A stretch of DNA of 64,000 nt, taken from JAZKIX01 sp040384645. Lineage in GTDB: Bacteria; Pseudomonadota; Gammaproteobacteria; Burkholderiales; Burkholderiaceae_D. This document shows, in pieces, positions 26,068 through 34,645 of this stretch. The position numbers were made by a program, and so were the translations under genes. Below the pieces are notes generated by a model that ran no database searches, had not been told where the DNA came from, and saw only the letters and a program-made list of their open reading frames with translations. Within the stretch, counting starts at the first letter, position 1, and each line of letters begins with the position of its first letter. The stretch spans positions 21,103-85,102 of the forward strand of contig JAZKIX010000010.1 in NCBI GenBank assembly GCA_040384645.1. The letters are read 5' to 3'.

Positions 26068-26928
26068 TTGTTAGTCATTATTGGATATGTAATTGTATTG
26101 GCATCCGTTTTCGGTGGCTTTGCAATTTCAGGCGGACATTTGGCTTCCTTATTTCAGCCAGTCGAACTGCTCATGATCGGAGGCGCCGCGTTCGGTGCTT
26201 TTTTGGTCGGCAATAATGGAAAAGCAATCAAAGCGACCTTAAAATCTTTGCCTACTTTACTCAAGGGATCGCGCTATTCAAAAGCCCTCTATATGGAGTT
26301 GATGTCCTTGTTGTTTGAGGTGCTTAGCAAGGTGCGCAAGGAAGGATTGATGTCGATTGAGGGGGATATTGAAAAGCCGGAGGAAAGTCCTCTTTTTAGT
26401 AAATATCCAGGCGTGCTGTCAGACCACCATATCGTGGAATTCATGACTGACTATCTTCGTTTGATGGTGTCCGGGAATATGGATGCGTTCCAGATTGAAA
26501 ATCTAATGGATAACGAAATCGAAACCCACCACCATGAAGGCGCAATTCCTGCTCATTGTATTGCCAAGTTGGGCGATGGGATGCCGGCTTTCGGTATTGT
26601 GGCTGCTGTAATGGGAGTTGTGCACACTATGGCGTCGGTCGGCATCCCCCCCGCTGAGCTGGGAATATTGATCGCAAACGCGCTAGTAGGAACATTCCTG
26701 GGCATCTTATTGGCATATGGGTTTGTGGGTCCATTAGCCAGCTTACTTGAGCAAAAGCTTGAGGAGTCTTCCAAAATGTTCCAATGCGTAAAAGTGACGT
26801 TGTTAGCTAGTTTAAATGGCTATGCGCCAGCTCTGGCCGTCGAGTTTGGCCGTAAAGTTTTGTACTCAACAGAGCGCCCTTCATTTAGCGAATTGGAAGA
26901 CCATATCAAACAAGCTAAATCCAAATAA
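26068..26928 (+). CDS. motA: Flagellar motor stator protein MotA, TTG start
   Basis: Proton-channel half of the stator, inner membrane, four helices. The TTG at 26068 gives MLVIIGYVIVLASVFGGFAI, the family's usual start, with GGAG at 26055-26058 nine bases upstream; a TTG at 26041 would add nine unlike residues. 286 residues. The cytoplasmic loop carries the charged region for FliG contact (VRKEGLMSIEGDIEKPEESP), and the last helices contain GDGMPAFGIVAAVMGVVHTM and TFLGILLAYGFVGPL with the conserved prolines. motB follows after 20 bases. Confidence 0.95.
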   Translation: MLVIIGYVIVLASVFGGFAISGGHLASLFQPVELLMIGGAAFGAFLVGNNGKAIKATLKSLPTLLKGSRYSKALYMELMSLLFEVLSKVRKEGLMSIEGDIEKPEESPLFSKYPGVLSDHHIVEFMTDYLRLMVSGNMDAFQIENLMDNEIETHHHEGAIPAHCIAKLGDGMPAFGIVAAVMGVVHTMASVGIPPAELGILIANALVGTFLGILLAYGFVGPLASLLEQKLEESSKMFQCVKVTLLASLNGYAPALAVEFGRKVLYSTERPSFSELEDHIKQAKSK

Positions 26929-26948
26929 ATTTATCAGCGAAAATCAAG

Positions 26949-27881
26949 ATGGCTGACGAAGGGCTACGCCCAATCATTGTAAAACGCATTAAGAAATCTG
27001 GCGGCGGTCACCATGGAGGTGCATGGAAGATTGCGTATGCCGATTTTGTTACTGCGATGATGGCTTTTTTTTTACTAATGTGGTTGTTGGGATCGACCGC
27101 CAAGGGTGATTTACAAGGCATTTCAGAATATTTCCAAACGCCTTTAAAGGTCGCGATGGCAGGCGGATCCGGTAGTGGCGATAGCTCGAGTGTAATTCAA
27201 GGTGGTGGGCGCGACTTAGCCAGAAAAGATGGTCAGATTAAAAAGAGCGATGACTCTGCTCAAAAGAAGAAAATGGATTTAAAGGCAGCTCAGGCTGAAT
27301 TGGAACGCGCAGAAGTCGCTCGGCTTAAAATTTTGAAGGCTCGAATTGAAGCAGCCATTGATGCTAATCCATTATTGAAACAATTTAAAAAACAACTCTT
27401 GCTCGATATTACGAGCGAAGGATTGCGTATTCAAATAGTGGACGAGCAGAATAGGCCAATGTTTGCATTAGCCAAAGCGGATCTTCAGCCCTATACAAAA
27501 GAAATTCTTCATGAAATTGGTGGTGCACTTAATGAAGTTCCGAACAAAATCGGCTTATCTGGACATACAGACTCTACGCCTTATGCCAATGGAGAAAAAG
27601 GCTATAGCAATTGGGAGTTATCTGCTGATCGGGCGAATGCGTCCCGTCGGGAGCTAATTGCAGGCGGAATGAACGAGGCGAAAGTTTTACGTGTTGTAGG
27701 TTTGTCGTCGGCTGTATTAATTGATCGGCAGGATCCGTTTAACTCAACCAATCGTCGTATCAGTATTGTAGTGATGAACAAAAGAACCGAAGATTCAATT
27801 GCCAAAGATGGTGGTGCTTTAGATATCGTAACCGAAGCGGTTCTTATTCCGGATTCAACAGCAGCAGCGAGTAATAAGTAA
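26949..27881 (+). CDS. motB: Flagellar motor stator protein MotB
   Basis: Peptidoglycan-anchored partner of MotA. 310 residues: a basic cytoplasmic start with GGGHHGGAWKIAYADFVTAM, whose Asp is the proton-binding residue, a single membrane helix ending in LLMWLLGST, the plug/linker region, then the OmpA-like domain (about 165-280) with GLSGHTDSTPYANGEKGYSN, NWELSADRANASRREL and NRRISIVV. All functional landmarks are present. Co-transcribed with motA. Confidence 0.97.
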   Translation: MADEGLRPIIVKRIKKSGGGHHGGAWKIAYADFVTAMMAFFLLMWLLGSTAKGDLQGISEYFQTPLKVAMAGGSGSGDSSSVIQGGGRDLARKDGQIKKSDDSAQKKKMDLKAAQAELERAEVARLKILKARIEAAIDANPLLKQFKKQLLLDITSEGLRIQIVDEQNRPMFALAKADLQPYTKEILHEIGGALNEVPNKIGLSGHTDSTPYANGEKGYSNWELSADRANASRRELIAGGMNEAKVLRVVGLSSAVLIDRQDPFNSTNRRISIVVMNKRTEDSIAKDGGALDIVTEAVLIPDSTAAASNK

Positions 27882-27934
27882 TTGAAACGATTTTCGCGTT
27901 TGACTTTGATTTGATCTATTAAAGGGCGATTCTA

Positions 27935-28483
27935 ATGGCAAGAAAAAAAATATTAGGCTCCCAGGTAAAGCGACTCTTGTCCGGCGTGTCTGATCATGGA
28001 ATTAAGCACTTGGTCGAGGTAGAAGCAGACTTGCTTCAGACCACTCTTTTGCTCGGTGAAGCGATACAGAAACTTGGCTCCAGCTTTATGTCCATTCATG
28101 CGGCGGTGTGCGCCCAGCAAGATGCAGTTAAGCAGCTTTTAAATGGCGTTGCTCCATCGCCAGAGAGTATTGCTAATTTAAATAATTTGCACGAGGAGAT
28201 CGGTCAGCATGTAAATGCAGCAGTTACTGGCATGCAGTTTCAAGACATGACAAGTCAACTAATAGATCGAACAATGAAGCGTGTCATGGGGCTCAGAGAA
28301 TTTCTCGGAACCTTAGGCTCTGGCGGTGCTGGAATGCTTCCTGAAAGTGATAACGAAGAGATAGTTGCTTTATTAAGTAGTATAAATATGGCGCTGGCTA
28401 TTCAAAGCTTAGAACTTAAAACTGTTTTGCGAAAGGCAGTAAATCAGAATCATCTTGATAGTGGTGACATAGAACTTTTTTGA
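27935..28483 (+). CDS. CheZ-like chemotaxis protein (putative CheY-P phosphatase)
   Basis: A 182-residue helical protein between motB and cheY. The segment GMQFQDMTSQLIDRTMKRV matches the active helix of CheZ (QDLTGQ), with the two catalytic positions Asp and Gln conserved as D..TSQ. It ends in an acidic-hydrophobic tail, GDIELF, similar in kind to the CheY-binding tail of CheZ. The rest is a long coiled hairpin rich in Leu, Gln and Ala. It is shorter than E. coli CheZ (214), so it may be a divergent or reduced form. Ribosome site GGGCGA; co-transcribed with motAB and cheYAW. Confidence 0.7.
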   Translation: MARKKILGSQVKRLLSGVSDHGIKHLVEVEADLLQTTLLLGEAIQKLGSSFMSIHAAVCAQQDAVKQLLNGVAPSPESIANLNNLHEEIGQHVNAAVTGMQFQDMTSQLIDRTMKRVMGLREFLGTLGSGGAGMLPESDNEEIVALLSSINMALAIQSLELKTVLRKAVNQNHLDSGDIELF

Positions 28484-28544
28484 AATTTATGTGCAATAAA
28501 AAGAGCGGGCTTTCAGTCCGGAATTTTGAACAGTAGGAGCAAAG

Positions 28545-28910
28545 ATGGCCAAAACAATACTTGCAGTTGATGACTCGAGCTCATTGCGCCAGATGGTTGC
28601 ATTTAGTCTAAAGGCGGCAGGCTACCTAGTGGTAGAGGCAGTCGATGGGCAGGATGGCTTGGAGAAAGCAAAAAATCAGACAGTTGATCTTGTTCTTACT
28701 GATCAGAATATGCCTCGAATGGATGGACTTTCCTTGATCAAACTGTTGAGAGGTATTGCTAGTTACCAGAAAGTGCCAATCCTGATGCTTACTACTGAAT
28801 CGAGTGATGAGATGAAGGCAAAAGGGCGCGCAGCAGGTGCGAATGGATGGCTGGTTAAGCCATTTGATCCACAAAGGTTGATAGAGGTCGTCAAAAAAGT
28901 CATAGGCTAA
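28545..28910 (+). CDS. cheY: Chemotaxis response regulator CheY
   Basis: A 121-residue single receiver domain. AVDDSSSLRQMV holds the acidic pair, LVLTDQNMPRMDGL the phosphoacceptor Asp (about 52), LMLTTESSDEMK the Thr switch and WLVKPFDPQRL the conserved Lys. Phosphorylated by CheA, it binds the flagellar switch. It lies 51 bases before cheA in the same operon, with GTAGGAGC as ribosome site. Confidence 0.95.
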   Translation: MAKTILAVDDSSSLRQMVAFSLKAAGYLVVEAVDGQDGLEKAKNQTVDLVLTDQNMPRMDGLSLIKLLRGIASYQKVPILMLTTESSDEMKAKGRAAGANGWLVKPFDPQRLIEVVKKVIG

Positions 28911-28960
28911 AGAATTATTGGTTCTGAGAGTGATGCGATGGTAAATGACGGAGTCCAATA

Positions 28961-31199
28961 ATGACGATCGATATGAGCCAGTTCTTTCAAGTATTCTTTG
29001 ATGAGGCCGAAGAACTCTTGGCAGAAAAAGAAAGGCTTCTTCTAGCGGTAGATGTTTCGGCACCTGATCCAGAAGATCTCAATGCAATATTTCGAACTGC
29101 TCATTCAATAAAAGGTGGTGCTGCAACGTTCGGTCTTACGGATATGACAGAAGTGACGCATATCCTTGAATCTTTACTCGATAAGATTCGTAAAGGGGAA
29201 ATGGCCTTAACGTCAGAGCACGTCGATGCGTTTCTCGCAGCAAAAGATATTTTGAAAATGCAACTGGATGGACATCGACTCGGTAGCGTAGTTGATCACG
29301 ATGCTGTTGCTGATGTGCGAATGATGCTTCAGTCACTTTCCCTCGAGTCCGTTTCAAAAGCACCGGTTGTTGCTCCCATTGCCATTGCTGCACAAAACCC
29401 CATTCCAAAACCCGTTTTATTTGCGGATCTGCGCCATCGATTTCATATCGAATTGCCTGCTCTTTCAGAGCGTGATATTAACGCGCTAGTGCTTGAGTTA
29501 GGACTGCTTGGCGAGATCACTACGTCACAATTGCCTGATCAGCGCTACTTGCTGGCTATGTCGACGGACGAAAACGTCGATGCAATTATTGCGATATGTT
29601 CTTTTATTTTAAACCCCTCAGATCTTAAGATTTCCGAACTCGCAGTGGTGACGAATTCGCAAAGAGCATTCGCTCAAGCGGAAAAAAACAAAATCGAAGA
29701 AGAACAAGGCTATGGTTTTTTTGAACCAATTGACGCTCCTAATTCGGATGGATTGACAGACGACGAGCGCGGCTATGGGTTTTTCGACCCTATTGAGGTG
29801 TCGCCGACCGATGACTCGACAGATGAAAAGCGAGGGTATGGTTTTTTTCAACCGCTTGAACAAATTCGTGCCGCCGCCGCGAAAGCAAGTGCTGCCGGGA
29901 TCCGCTCACCGTCGGTGACGCCTAACACTGATTCGGTCAGCGAAGAAGCGCCTAATTCGCTTGAAGAAAAAAAACCGGTTGTCAAGCGAGACGCCAGCGC
30001 GCAAGAGTCTTCATCGATACGGGTGAGCATCGAGAAGGTTGACCAGTTAATCAATCTTGTTGGTGAATNNNNNNNNNNTTATTACCCAAGCAATGATTGA
30101 GCAACGATCAGATGCACTTGATCCTATGGTGTACGAACGCTTGTTAAACAGCGTGAGTCAACTTACCCGTAACACACGTGACCTGCAAGAAGCCGTGATG
30201 TCTATCCGGATGATGCCAATGGATTTTGTGTTTTCGCGTTTCCCGCGCATGGTAAGGGATCTGGCTGCGAAGCTGGGTAAAAAAGTCGATTTTATTACCC
30301 ACGGTGCCTCTACCGAGCTCGATAAAGGCTTGATCGAGCGTATTGTCGATCCACTTACGCATTTGGTTCGTAATAGTATCGATCATGGGATCGAGATGCC
30401 GAATGCGCGCTCTGCTGCGGGGAAAAGTGAGGCTGGAAGGCTATTTCTTTCTGCCGGACATCAAGGTGGAAATATTGTTATTGAAGTAAGTGACGATGGT
30501 GGCGGCCTGAATCGGGAAAAAATCCTATCAAAGGCCAAGCAACAAGGTCTTCCCGTATCCGATGCGATGAAAGACGGTGATGTATGGCAATTGATATTTG
30601 CGCCTGGTTTTTCAACGGCGGAAACTGTGACCGATGTATCAGGTCGTGGTGTTGGAATGGATGTTGTCAAACGAAACATCACCGCCATGGGCGGAACCGT
30701 CGATATTAGGTCTGCAAAGGGATTCGGTACAACAATAGCTATTTCACTACCTTTGACGTTAGCGATCCTTGACGGTATGTCGATTAAAGTCGGTGAGGAA
30801 GTCTATATCTTGCCACTGGGGTTTGTGATTGAGTCGCTGCAACCGGCATCAGATGATATTAAAGAAATCAGCGGTAAGGGTCGTGTTGTAAAAGTGCGAG
30901 GCGAGTATCTACCGCTAATTCCTTTATATCAAATGTTTGATATTGAACCGCGTTTTACCGACCCATCCCAAGGCATTGTCGTGATTCTGGAATCTGACGG
31001 AAGAAAAGCCGGATTATTCGTAGACGATTTGGTGGGGCAGCAACAGGTGGTAGTGAAGAATCTTGAATCGAATTATCGAAAAGTGACTGGTATTTCTGGT
31101 GCAACCATTTTGGGTGATGGTGGGGTTTCTTTGATTCTTGATGTTGCCGCTCTGTTGCGTTCAAGTCGGCAACTCTCCGACGAATCTATTTTCTCTTGA
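28961..31199 (+). CDS. cheA: Chemotaxis histidine kinase CheA, interrupted by an assembly gap
   Basis: Receptor-coupled kinase for CheY. The P1 domain carries the phosphorylated His48 in AHSIKGGAATFG. A P2-like region (about 150-225) follows, then an unusual linker in which GYGFF(E/D/Q)P(I/L) occurs three times, starting at residues 250, 271 and 292, an exact 21-residue period. P3 begins at SIRVSIEKVDQLINLVGE, where ten N (30069-30078) interrupt. The sequence resumes with ITQAMIEQ in another frame; three missing bases would restore LVIT. P4 shows HLVRNSIDHGIE, DDGGGL and GRGVGMDVVK. P5 ends before SDESIFS. I consider it one intact gene of about 745 residues. Confidence 0.95.
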
Positions 31200-31218
31200 C
31201 AGTTGAAAGGGTTCAATC

Positions 31219-31737
31219 ATGCAACAAGCGTCATCTAACCCAGCGTCCGGCCTGGTAAATAATACTGGCTCTGGCAAAGAAATAGCAGGTCACGAATTTT
31301 TGGCTTTTACCTTAGGCAAAGAAGAATACGGCATCGATATTTTGAAGGTGCAAGAAATCCGCGGGTACGAAGCGGTGACGCGTATAGCGAATGCACCAGA
31401 GTTTATTAAAGGTGTGATCAATTTACGCGGCATTATTATTCCCGTGGTGGATATGCGAATCAAATTCAATCTCGGCACGCCTATTTACGACCAATTTACT
31501 GTTGTCATTATCCTCAATATTAGCGGACGTGTAATAGGGATGGTGGTTGACAGCGTATCCGATGTGACGACGCTTTCTCCCGAGCAGGTAAAGCCAGCAC
31601 CAGAAATGGGGGCAGCATTTAACACAGATTATTTAATCGGACTTGGAGCGCTGGATGAACGAATGCTGATCTTGGTTGATATCGATAAATTGATGTCAAG
31701 CGCAGATATGGGTTTACTTGAAAAGCTTGCCGCATAG
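31219..31737 (+). CDS. cheW: Chemotaxis coupling protein CheW
   Basis: A 172-residue SH3-like adaptor that links receptors to CheA. Core: FLAFTLGKEEYGIDILKVQEIRG, GVINLRGIIIPVVDMRIKF, MVVDSVSDVTTL and the end LVDIDKLMSS. It starts 20 bases after cheA with GAAAGGG as ribosome site. Nothing unusual except about 20 extra N-terminal residues. Confidence 0.96.
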   Translation: MQQASSNPASGLVNNTGSGKEIAGHEFLAFTLGKEEYGIDILKVQEIRGYEAVTRIANAPEFIKGVINLRGIIIPVVDMRIKFNLGTPIYDQFTVVIILNISGRVIGMVVDSVSDVTTLSPEQVKPAPEMGAAFNTDYLIGLGALDERMLILVDIDKLMSSADMGLLEKLAA

Positions 31738-32115
31738 CGATTGCCTTACTGGTCCGGAACAATCGAATACATCGTGTCATTCGCGAAAGCGGCTGAGTGG
31801 CTTTAAAAATCACTTTTTTCGCCACGCTTAGTCCTTCACGGAGAGTATCTATTAGCTGGCGAGTAGGCTGAATCGAGTGAGAAGTAAGTTTATTACTGAT
31901 GGCAACAATAATCATTGAGCGGCAAGTATTGGAAAACTTTATTTCATACAGATTGCGCAAATAAATTTAAATAATTCTAAAGTCAAAATTTTCTTAAAGG
32001 CAAAATAATATTTTTTTAAATACTGTCGCTAAGGACAATTCGAAATGTTTTAGACTTTTTTATGCCATATGTAATAACCATTGGATAATTAAATACCGAA
32101 ATTGGGAGAGCTATT
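31738..32115. other. Non-coding interval between cheW and the receptor gene
   Basis: 378 bases, very AT-rich in the second half. I see no gene and could not fit a flagellar sigma-28 promoter with confidence. Confidence 0.45.
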
Positions 32116-33387
32116 ATGGGTTTGCGGAATTTACGTATTGGCACAAGGTTGGGGATTGGATTCGGCGTCATATTATTGATTTTGGTAGGAATGACTATTT
32201 TCGGAAATAAACTTGATGGAAATACCCAATTGGGTTTTGGTGGGGCAGCAATCACGTTAGGCATATTTATCGCTTGGATCATCACGCGCAGCATTACCGA
32301 GCCCCTTCATCAAGCGGTGGCGATAACCAAAAAAGTTGCTCTCGGTGAGCTGACTTCAGTTATTGATGTGGTTGGAACCGATCAAATCAGTGATCTATTG
32401 CGGGCTCTGAAAAATATGAATCAAAGCCTAGTGAAAACGGTTAGTGAAGTACGCAACGGTACCGAGACTATTACCGTGGCGTCTCGTGAAATTGCTTCTG
32501 GTAATGCGGACCTGTCATCGCGTACCGAGTCACAAGCCAGTTCGTTGGAAGAAACCGCAAGTTCAATGGAAGAACTAACCGGTACTGTCCGACAAAATGC
32601 CGATAATGCGCGTCAAGCCAACCAGCTTGCAGTGTCAGCGTCGGCTGTCGCCGCCCAAGGTGGCCATATCGTCTCGCAAGTAGTAGGCACCATGGGGTCG
32701 ATCAAAGACAGCTCCCGCAAGATCGTTGACATCATCGGTGTCATCGATGGCATTGCTTTTCAAACCAATATTTTGGCGTTGAATGCTGCGGTGGAAGCGG
32801 CCCGTGCCGGCGAACAGGGACGCGGTTTTGCGGTGGTTGCGGCCGAAGTGCGTAATCTGGCGCAGCGCAGCGCGGGTGCCGCCAAAGAGATTAAATCGCT
32901 GATCGGTGATTCGGTAGAAAAGGTCGATGCGGGCAGCAAGCTGGTCGACGAAGCCGGTCAGACCATGGGGCTGATCGTCACCTCGGTCAAGCAGGTGGCC
33001 GATATCATGAGCGAGATCACGGCGGCCAGCCAGGAACAAAGTGTGGGCATTGAAGAAGTCAATCGCGCCATCGGCAATATGGATGAAATGACGCGGCAAA
33101 ATGCAGCTCTAGTAGAACAAGCCACAGCCGCGGCCGAAAGCATGCAGCGCCATGCCAGCCAAGTTGCTGGCGCGATGGCCGCGATTGAGCAAACTAACCA
33201 AAACGGCAGCAAGCAAAGTACCGGTATTGCAGCAAAAGCGAACGCCGCCGCACCGCCAAAGATGACGGCTCCAGCAAGACCTGCTACCAGGCCAGCGCCA
33301 GCCAAAGCGGCAAAACCGGTGCCAGCAAAGCCAAAACTTGCAAATACGGCCAGCAAACCGGCGTCGGACGAATGGGAAGAGTTTTAG
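32116..33387 (+). CDS. Methyl-accepting chemotaxis protein lacking a periplasmic sensor domain
   Basis: A 423-residue receptor. Hydrophobic segments at about 13-28 and 41-57 are separated by only about ten residues, so no periplasmic ligand domain exists; HAMP (about 58-110) follows directly. The signalling domain is complete: TESQASSLEETASSMEELT, IDGIAFQTNILALNAAVEAA (hairpin tip EAARAGEQGRGFAVVA) and paired methylation helices. After an Ala/Pro/Lys-rich linker the protein ends DEWEEF, of the WxxF type that tethers CheR/CheB. It could sense membrane or cytoplasmic state (for example energy level). Base composition changes from AT-rich to GC-rich after about 32600. Confidence 0.92.
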   Translation: MGLRNLRIGTRLGIGFGVILLILVGMTIFGNKLDGNTQLGFGGAAITLGIFIAWIITRSITEPLHQAVAITKKVALGELTSVIDVVGTDQISDLLRALKNMNQSLVKTVSEVRNGTETITVASREIASGNADLSSRTESQASSLEETASSMEELTGTVRQNADNARQANQLAVSASAVAAQGGHIVSQVVGTMGSIKDSSRKIVDIIGVIDGIAFQTNILALNAAVEAARAGEQGRGFAVVAAEVRNLAQRSAGAAKEIKSLIGDSVEKVDAGSKLVDEAGQTMGLIVTSVKQVADIMSEITAASQEQSVGIEEVNRAIGNMDEMTRQNAALVEQATAAAESMQRHASQVAGAMAAIEQTNQNGSKQSTGIAAKANAAAPPKMTAPARPATRPAPAKAAKPVPAKPKLANTASKPASDEWEEF

Positions 33388-33456
33388 CAGATTGTTTTGC
33401 CGCCCTGCCGTGGAAGGCGACAAGGTGCTACCCGTTCAGTGTCAAGATTGCTGTCG

Positions 33457-33474
33457 TTCCCGCGCAGGCGGGAA
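33457..33474. repeat. Short REP-like palindrome
   Basis: TTCCCGC-GCAG-GCGGGAA, within CGTTCCCGCGCAGGCGGGAA and followed by TCCATA, is the common proteobacterial palindrome of this type. It lies after the receptor gene, before repeat copy 4. Confidence 0.7.
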
Positions 33475-33558
33475 TCCATAGGCAAGCGAAAAACGCCGCT
33501 GGGTTTGTGATGCCACCTGCTAAAAATCACATAATGTATTTAAGGTGTATTCAAATAA

Positions 33559-33637
33559 GGGGGGTATATGGCAAAACAATGCCTTACCCGCAGGTTTTTA
33601 TTGGGCTTTTAAAAATACTGGCATGAGTACTTTTTTC
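33559..33637 (+). repeat. Two-hairpin intergenic repeat, copy 4
   Basis: GGGTA..TACCC with inner GGC/GCC forms the first hairpin; the linker GCAGGTTTTTATTGGGC and TTTTAAAAATAC follow, then ATACT/AGTAC. The interval 33388-33778 between the convergent receptor and cheX genes holds only this copy and the REP-like palindrome. Confidence 0.88.
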
Positions 33638-33778
33638 ATAATAAGCCTCTTTTTTGCCCTAAAAACGTCAATGCCAGCTTCGACGCGTTGTCGTTTGAGG
33701 CAAACTTCAACGCCAAAGCAGGACAAGCTTAAGACAGTCGGCATCGTAACAACCGACGAAAATAGCCGGTGCCGATCC

Positions 33779-34203
33779 CTACGCCACCGGTTCCAAGTCC
33801 ACCACCACTACCGCCTCATACCGCTGCCAGCGCAACAAGATCGCNNNNNNNNNNGGATGGTGATGGGCACCGACACTTCAAGCCGGTCGCCAAAATGTTT
33901 ACGTGCGTTACCCGAAATCGTGTTGGCCACTTCGCCCACCGCATCAAGCAAATTATCGTCGCAGGTATCGGGTTCTTTTAGTTGGATCAGCAATTCGCGT
34001 ACCAAAGGACGCGGCGCGGAAAAATATACGCAACCGCGAAACTGGCCGGTCAGCGTTATCAAGCCGGTGTAGTCGAAGCGCGGCATCTCGATATCGGCCA
34101 GATACGATGAACGGATCTCGGCCGGGGCGTGGGTCAGATGTGAAAAATAATGTGTCACCGCATCGATGAACACTTTCAACTCAACTTCACTTAGTCTTGC
34201 CAT
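33779..34203 (-). CDS. cheX: CheX family phosphatase, interrupted by an assembly gap
   Basis: CheX removes phosphate from response regulators. MARLSEVELKVFIDAVTHYF opens the protein; the active helix shows LLDAVGEVANTISGNARKHF, with the Glu and Asn of the CheX/CheC signature (ExxN). Ten N at 33845-33854 break the frame. Beyond the gap a different frame reads AILLRWQRYEAVVVVDLEPV and stops at 33779, which suits a CheX C-terminus, so I extend the gene to that stop. It is third in a minus-strand operon after a receiver protein and a CheA-like kinase, 28 bases from the receiver gene. Confidence 0.82.
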
Positions 34204-34231
34204 GGTGTTTCTCCAAAAATGGTGGCGCTGC

Positions 34232-34597
34232 TCAGGACGCCAGCTCGATCAAGGCATCGACCAATTGTTCGTCTGAAAAAGGCTTGTGCAGAAAGCCGTG
34301 CGCGCCTTTTTTCAATGCAGCGATGGCGGTGCTTTTATCGCTCAGGGCCGAGACCACCAGGATTTTGATGGCAGGATGACGCGCCAGTAGCGTTTCGATG
34401 CAAGCGATGCCATCCATTTCCGGCATGGTCAAATCCATGGTGATGACGTCGGGCGTATTGCTGCTAGACAGATCGACGGCTTCGAGCCCGTTTTTGGCCA
34501 AGCCGACCACGCTCAGTCCCCGTAACCGGGGATGGAGCGCAACACGGGCAATGCGGGAGCGGATGATGTTGGAATCATCGACGATTAGTAATTTCAA
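34232..34597 (-). CDS. Single-domain response regulator
   Basis: A 121-residue CheY-like receiver: LLIVDDSNIIRSRIAR (acidic pair), VITMDLTMPEMDGI (phosphoacceptor Asp), ILVVSALSDKS and GFLHKPFSDEQL (Lys). It has no output domain. It lies between the CheA-like kinase gene (48 bases upstream) and cheX (28 bases downstream), so it is the expected phosphate acceptor of the kinase and substrate of CheX. The output may be a motor, a pilus or another protein. Confidence 0.93.
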   Translation of the reverse strand: MKLLIVDDSNIIRSRIARVALHPRLRGLSVVGLAKNGLEAVDLSSSNTPDVITMDLTMPEMDGIACIETLLARHPAIKILVVSALSDKSTAIAALKKGAHGFLHKPFSDEQLVDALIELAS

Positions 34598-34645
34598 ATG
34601 GCAGCTCCGTGAAAAGGGTTATCAATAAAGGTGCCGACAAGACTG

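Noticed and set aside
31960..32115. Sigma-28 promoter upstream of the receptor gene
   Set aside because: TAAA and GCC-like boxes could not be placed at the right spacing.
33372..33637. Frames such as one ending MPYPQVFIGLLKILA
   Set aside because: The recurring peptide (x-PxxFIGxLKI) comes from translating the two-hairpin repeat, which also occurs in other frames and strands; not a gene family.
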